Positions 5,752 to 8,823 of a stretch of DNA of 8,823 nt are shown piece after piece (the stretch's first letter is position 1; each line of letters starts with the position of its first letter). This DNA comes from Actinomycetota bacterium. Its GTDB lineage: Bacteria; Actinomycetota; Humimicrobiia; Humimicrobiales; Humimicrobiaceae. The position numbers were made by a program, and so were the translations under genes. The stretch lies in the NCBI GenBank assembly GCA_003486795.1, contig DNFX01000146.1, positions 1 through 8,823 on the forward strand, read 5' to 3'. Below the pieces are notes generated by a model. The model had not been told where the DNA came from. It worked only from the letters and a program-made list of their open reading frames with translations, and did not search any database.

Positions 5752-6968
5752 TTCCTGTCATATCCATATGTTATTGCATTTATTACTTTGACAGCCCTAA
5801 TTGTCTCTCTGACATCATGAACCCGTAAAATATCAATTCCTTTAAGTGCGCAGTAAGATGCAATGGCAAGACTCCCTTCCAGTCTTTCTTCCGGTAGAAG
5901 TTTTAAAACAGCTCCGATAAAAGACTTTCTGGATGCACCTATCATAACCGGCATGTTCAGACTTTTGAATTCTTCAATATTTTTCAGAATAGTATAATTA
6001 TCGTTCACGGTTTTACCGAAACCTATTCCCGGATCTATTATTATCTTTTCCCTGTCTATTCCTGCTTCAACTGCATAATTTATCTGGGAATAAAAAAATG
6101 AATATATTTCTTCAACTACATCTTCATAAACAGGATTTGTCTGCATATCTCTGGGAGTTCCCTTCATATGCATGATAATGATGTCTGCATTATTTGATGC
6201 AACAACATTTTTCATTTTATTGTCAAGCATAAGGCCGCTTATATCATTAATTATGTCTGCACCGGCATCAATTGCTTTTTCCGCAACCCTGCTTCTGTAT
6301 GTATCAATTGAAACAAGTACGTCATTATTTTTCTTTATTTTCTTTATAAGAGGAATTGTTCTTTTTATTTCTTCTTCAATATCTATTTCTTCTGATCCCG
6401 GTCTTGTTGACATACCCCCCACATCAATGATTGATACTCCTTCAGAGATCATTTCAGATGCTTTTCTGTATGCATCATCAGGACTTGAATATTTTCCTCC
6501 ATCATAAAATGAATCAGGAGTCAAATTCAGTATCCCCATTATCAGCGGTTTTTCATTCTCATGAAAAACCTTGCCGGCTATTTTAAGATCGGTTTTTATT
6601 TCATAATCATCTTTACGATCAAGAAATGATTTTATCTCTGATGACAGTGATTTTAAACCGAAGGGCTGGGATTTGATTTTTTCTGCAAGACTTCTTATAT
6701 TTTTCTCAGTGCCGAATATTATTATGTCTGATTTTCCATTGCCCAGATAAATAGATTCCCTGGATATAACTGCTTCGCCATTTCTTGACAGCATTTCCTG
6801 TTTTATTATATTTGCAGCTTTATTATCGACTTCCTTTATTTTTAAAACAAGATTGAAGAGTTTCTCTGACATTATTCTGATGCCATGGGAAGTAGCTTTT
6901 ATCCTGGCAAATTCTTTTTCTGCTTCAGACTTATCTTTTAAGAAAAGTTGTCTAATCTTATATTCCAT
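5736..6968 (-). CDS. folP: Dihydropteroate synthase with a long N-terminal extension
   Basis: Condenses 6-hydroxymethyl-dihydropterin pyrophosphate with p-aminobenzoate; the sulfonamide target. The TIM-barrel domain occupies about residues 140-400 of 410: [15 protein letters not shown] (144-158), [11 protein letters not shown] (181-191), SIDTYR (220-225), INDISG (240-245), [11 protein letters not shown] (266-276), DPGIGFGKT (312-320), SRKSFIG (346-352) and RVHDV (382-386). GGMSTRPG replaces the commoner GGESTRPG. About 140 residues precede the barrel and are absent from ordinary 270-280-residue enzymes. They contain [19 protein letters not shown] (51-69) and a SDIIIFGT strand (80-87), so they look like a folded domain. 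I believe similar long FolP proteins exist in some anaerobes, but its function is unknown to me. ATG 6968 (11-base overlap with folE) is chosen over a TTG at 6983; neither has a strong ribosome site. Confidence 0.94.
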   Translation of the reverse strand: MEYKIRQLFLKDKSEAEKEFARIKATSHGIRIMSEKLFNLVLKIKEVDNKAANIIKQEMLSRNGEAVISRESIYLGNGKSDIIIFGTEKNIRSLAEKIKSQPFGLKSLSSEIKSFLDRKDDYEIKTDLKIAGKVFHENEKPLIMGILNLTPDSFYDGGKYSSPDDAYRKASEMISEGVSIIDVGGMSTRPGSEEIDIEEEIKRTIPLIKKIKKNNDVLVSIDTYRSRVAEKAIDAGADIINDISGLMLDNKMKNVVASNNADIIIMHMKGTPRDMQTNPVYEDVVEEIYSFFYSQINYAVEAGIDREKIIIDPGIGFGKTVNDNYTILKNIEEFKSLNMPVMIGASRKSFIGAVLKLLPEERLEGSLAIASYCALKGIDILRVHDVRETIRAVKVINAITYGYDRKCLKY

Positions 6969-7524
6969 CTTTAATAAGAGCAATTGCTTCAGCGCGGGAA
7001 GCAGCGTTTTTTCTGAATAATCCCCTTACAGCAGAAGTTACAGTGAGTGTCTTAGGTTTTTTCACGCCTCTCATACTCATACATAGATGTTCTGCTTCAA
7101 CAATTACCATTACAGCTCTTGCTCCCAGTCTATTCATTAAAGTATCTGCAACGATAGTTGTCAGTCTTTCCTGTACCTGTGGTCTTTTTGCAACTATATC
7201 GAACATCCTGGTTATTTTCGACAGGCCTGCAATTTCACCGTTTATATTTGGTATATATGCAACATGAGCTTTTCCGATAAAAGGGATAAGATGATGTTCG
7301 CAAACTGAATAAAAAGGAATATCTTTTATTATTATTATTTCATCATGATTCTCATCAAACATTGTCTTAAGGACAGCTGAAGGATCCTGATCAATGCCTG
7401 AAAAAATCTCTTCATACATTTCAGCGACTCTTCTAGGAGTACCAGCAAGACCTTCTCTGCTCAGATCTTCGCCTATACCTTTTAAAATATTCCTTACGCC
7501 TTCTTCTATAAGTTTTTTATCCAA
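6958..7524 (-). CDS. folE: GTP cyclohydrolase I (type IA), TTG start
   Basis: Converts GTP to dihydroneopterin triphosphate, the first step of folate synthesis; works as a large zinc-dependent homo-oligomer. All 188 residues match the family: [26 protein letters not shown] begins at 18, the zinc and active-site motif CEHHLIPF (75-82) gives C75, H77 and H78, then GLSKITR (100-106), [10 protein letters not shown] (113-122), the third zinc ligand C148 in [10 protein letters not shown], and TVTSAVRG near 161-168. The intact zinc ligands (C75, H78, C148) mark the zinc-dependent FolE rather than FolE2. The start is TTG at 7524: a TAA stop lies directly upstream in frame and the next ATG (residue 37) would remove conserved sequence. 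The ribosome site is weak (GGGT). It lies 24 bases after ftsH and overlaps folP. The dihydroneopterin-triphosphate phosphatase step is not encoded in the window. Confidence 0.95.
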   Translation of the reverse strand: MDKKLIEEGVRNILKGIGEDLSREGLAGTPRRVAEMYEEIFSGIDQDPSAVLKTMFDENHDEIIIIKDIPFYSVCEHHLIPFIGKAHVAYIPNINGEIAGLSKITRMFDIVAKRPQVQERLTTIVADTLMNRLGARAVMVIVEAEHLCMSMRGVKKPKTLTVTSAVRGLFRKNAASRAEAIALIKDGI

Positions 7525-7548
7525 TTAAACCCGGCTTCACTTTTATTT

Positions 7549-8823
7549 TTAATTATTTTTTCCAGAAATATTTTCTTTATAACTTTCAGAATCCGTACTC
7601 TTGGTAACACTGGTTTTTCTTGTTCTTTTTTTTATTTCAGGTTTTTTTTCTGTCTTCTCATCATGGTATTCCCTGGCTTTGAAGCCTTCATTCTTATTTA
7701 CTTTTATTTTGCCCAGTATGGCAATGACTTCTTCTTTATCAAGAGTTTCTTTTTTAATCAGCTTTGCTGCAAGTTCGTTTAAAATATCATTATGTTCTAT
7801 AAGAAGATCCCTTGCTGAATTATAACAGCTGTCTACTATTGAATGTACCTCATCGTCAATCATGGAAGCGACTTTGTCGCTATAATGTGGTTTTGAAACC
7901 AGCTGATTTCCCAGGAATACTTCATCCTGTTCACCTTTGAAAGCAACAGGACCAAGTTTATCGCTCATACCGTATTCTGTTACCATCTGTCTTGCAAACT
8001 TTGTTGCTCTGTCAATATCATTCTGTGCTCCGCTTGTTATATCATTAAAAATAAGCTGCTCAGCCACTCTTCCGCCAAGAAGCATCTTTATATTATCAAA
8101 TATTTCAGATTTGGATCTGAGAAACCTGTCTTCTTCAGGTAGAGTTATCGTGTAACCGAGCGCTCGCCCTCTTGATATGATTGATATTTTATAAACAGGA
8201 TCAGTATTTGGAAGAATATAGGCAAGAAGAGCATGGCCTGCTTCATGAAATGCAATTATTCTTTTTTCTTTCTCTGAAATAACTCTTGCTTTCTTTTCCG
8301 GTCCTGCAATCACACGTTCGATTGCCTGTTCTATTTCAAACATACTTATTTTCTTTTTATTATGTCTTGCAGCAAGAAGTGCTGATTCATTAAACAGATT
8401 GGCTATATCCGCTCCCGTGAAACCAGGTGTCTGTTTTGCAATAGTTTTCAAAACAACATCTTTATCCAGTGGTTTTCCCTGCGCATGAACTTCAAGTATT
8501 TTCTCTCTTCCCAGAAGGTCAGGTCTGTCAACGACTATCTGTCTGTCAAATCTTCCCGGTCTTAAAAGGGCAGGATCAAGAATATCCGGCCTGTTTGTTG
8601 CCGCAATAAGTATTACCGTGCTGTCCACATCAAATCCATCCATTTCCACAAGCAGCTGGTTTAATGTCTGTTCTCTTTCATCATGGCCGCCTCCCAGACC
8701 TGCACCCCTGTGCCTGCCGACTGCATCTATTTCATCCATAAATATGATAGAAGGCTGGGTTGCTTTTGCCTGGGCAAAAAGATCTCTTACTCTTGAAGCA
8801 CCAACACCAACAAACATTTCAAC
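7549..8823 (-). CDS. ftsH: ATP-dependent zinc metalloprotease FtsH, C-terminal part (5' end cut by window edge)
   Basis: Membrane-anchored AAA+ protease that extracts and degrades misfolded or regulatory membrane and cytosolic proteins. The window holds the last 424 residues; the N-terminal membrane anchor and Walker A lie off the right edge, roughly 200 residues. The frame is open to the last base, reading VEMFVGVG (pore loop, F4), so the internal ATG at 8817 is not a start. Visible: Walker B IIFMDEID (26-33), the second region of homology [19 protein letters not shown] (76-94) with arginine fingers R89 and R92, the zinc motif HEAGH (193-197), and [11 protein letters not shown] with the third zinc ligand near D269. 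The final 40 or so residues are a lysine-, glutamate- and serine-rich tail likely to be disordered, as in many FtsH proteins. ftsH is followed by folE after 24 bases; no terminator is visible between them, so ftsH may lead the fol transcript. Confidence 0.97.
   Translation of the reverse strand, partial: VEMFVGVGASRVRDLFAQAKATQPSIIFMDEIDAVGRHRGAGLGGGHDEREQTLNQLLVEMDGFDVDSTVILIAATNRPDILDPALLRPGRFDRQIVVDRPDLLGREKILEVHAQGKPLDKDVVLKTIAKQTPGFTGADIANLFNESALLAARHNKKKISMFEIEQAIERVIAGPEKKARVISEKEKRIIAFHEAGHALLAYILPNTDPVYKISIISRGRALGYTITLPEEDRFLRSKSEIFDNIKMLLGGRVAEQLIFNDITSGAQNDIDRATKFARQMVTEYGMSDKLGPVAFKGEQDEVFLGNQLVSKPHYSDKVASMIDDEVHSIVDSCYNSARDLLIEHNDILNELAAKLIKKETLDKEEVIAILGKIKVNKNEGFKAREYHDEKTEKKPEIKKRTRKTSVTKSTDSESYKENISGKNN

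Noticed and set aside
6969..6983. Longer FolP starting at TTG 6983
   Set aside because: An in-frame ATG lies five codons downstream, and the TTG has no ribosome site and would lengthen the overlap with folE.
7326..7340. Run of ATT triplets resembling a microsatellite
   Set aside because: It encodes consecutive isoleucines in the conserved strand of FolE and is explained by AT-rich codon use.

Overview
The window is a low-GC (roughly one third G+C by eye), tightly packed bacterial chromosomal segment. Every gene reads on the minus strand, so transcription runs from the right edge to the left. In transcription order it holds ftsH (3' part only), folE, folP, a folB-folK fusion, a four-gene ECF metal transporter (cbiM, a PDGLE/CbiN-like gene, cbiQ, cbiO), coaX and a dus gene cut by the left edge. 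There are no tRNA or rRNA genes, insertion sequences, CRISPR arrays or gene-free stretches above 300 bases.

Region by region: 8823-6958 has ftsH followed after 24 bases by folE, which starts at TTG. From 7524 to 4822, folE, folP and folBK overlap one another and encode GTP cyclohydrolase I, dihydropteroate synthase with a long N-terminal extension, and a bifunctional dihydroneopterin aldolase/HPPK. Together they cover most of the route from GTP to dihydropteroate. A 141-base gap (4821-4681) follows; it carries a likely promoter and a perfect 11-bp inverted repeat. The transporter operon (4680-2008) comes next: substrate-binding membrane protein CbiM with the N-terminal His2 and His67, the small PDGLE protein, the EcfT-type CbiQ and the ATPase CbiO. 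After a 117-base gap come coaX (type III pantothenate kinase) and dus (tRNA-dihydrouridine synthase).

The backbone ftsH / fol genes / coaX / dus recalls a conserved neighbourhood of Gram-positive bacteria: in Bacillus subtilis ftsH, coaX, folP, folB, folK, dusB and lysS lie together, and in mycobacteria ftsH-folE-folP-folB-folK are adjacent. The transporter cassette sits inside this housekeeping neighbourhood with its own control region. The inverted repeat reads GTGTTAT-N13-ATAACAC, close to the GTGTTAC-N13/14-GTAACAC operators described for some NikR nickel repressors. I therefore infer that the transporter imports nickel and is nickel-repressed; no cobalamin riboswitch is visible.

The organism is probably a low-GC, perhaps anaerobic, bacterium of a Firmicutes- or Actinobacteriota-related lineage. 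The phylum cannot be fixed from this window. Nothing here is a wholly unknown system; the best leads are the operator/terminator palindrome, the placement of the nickel cassette and the folP extension.
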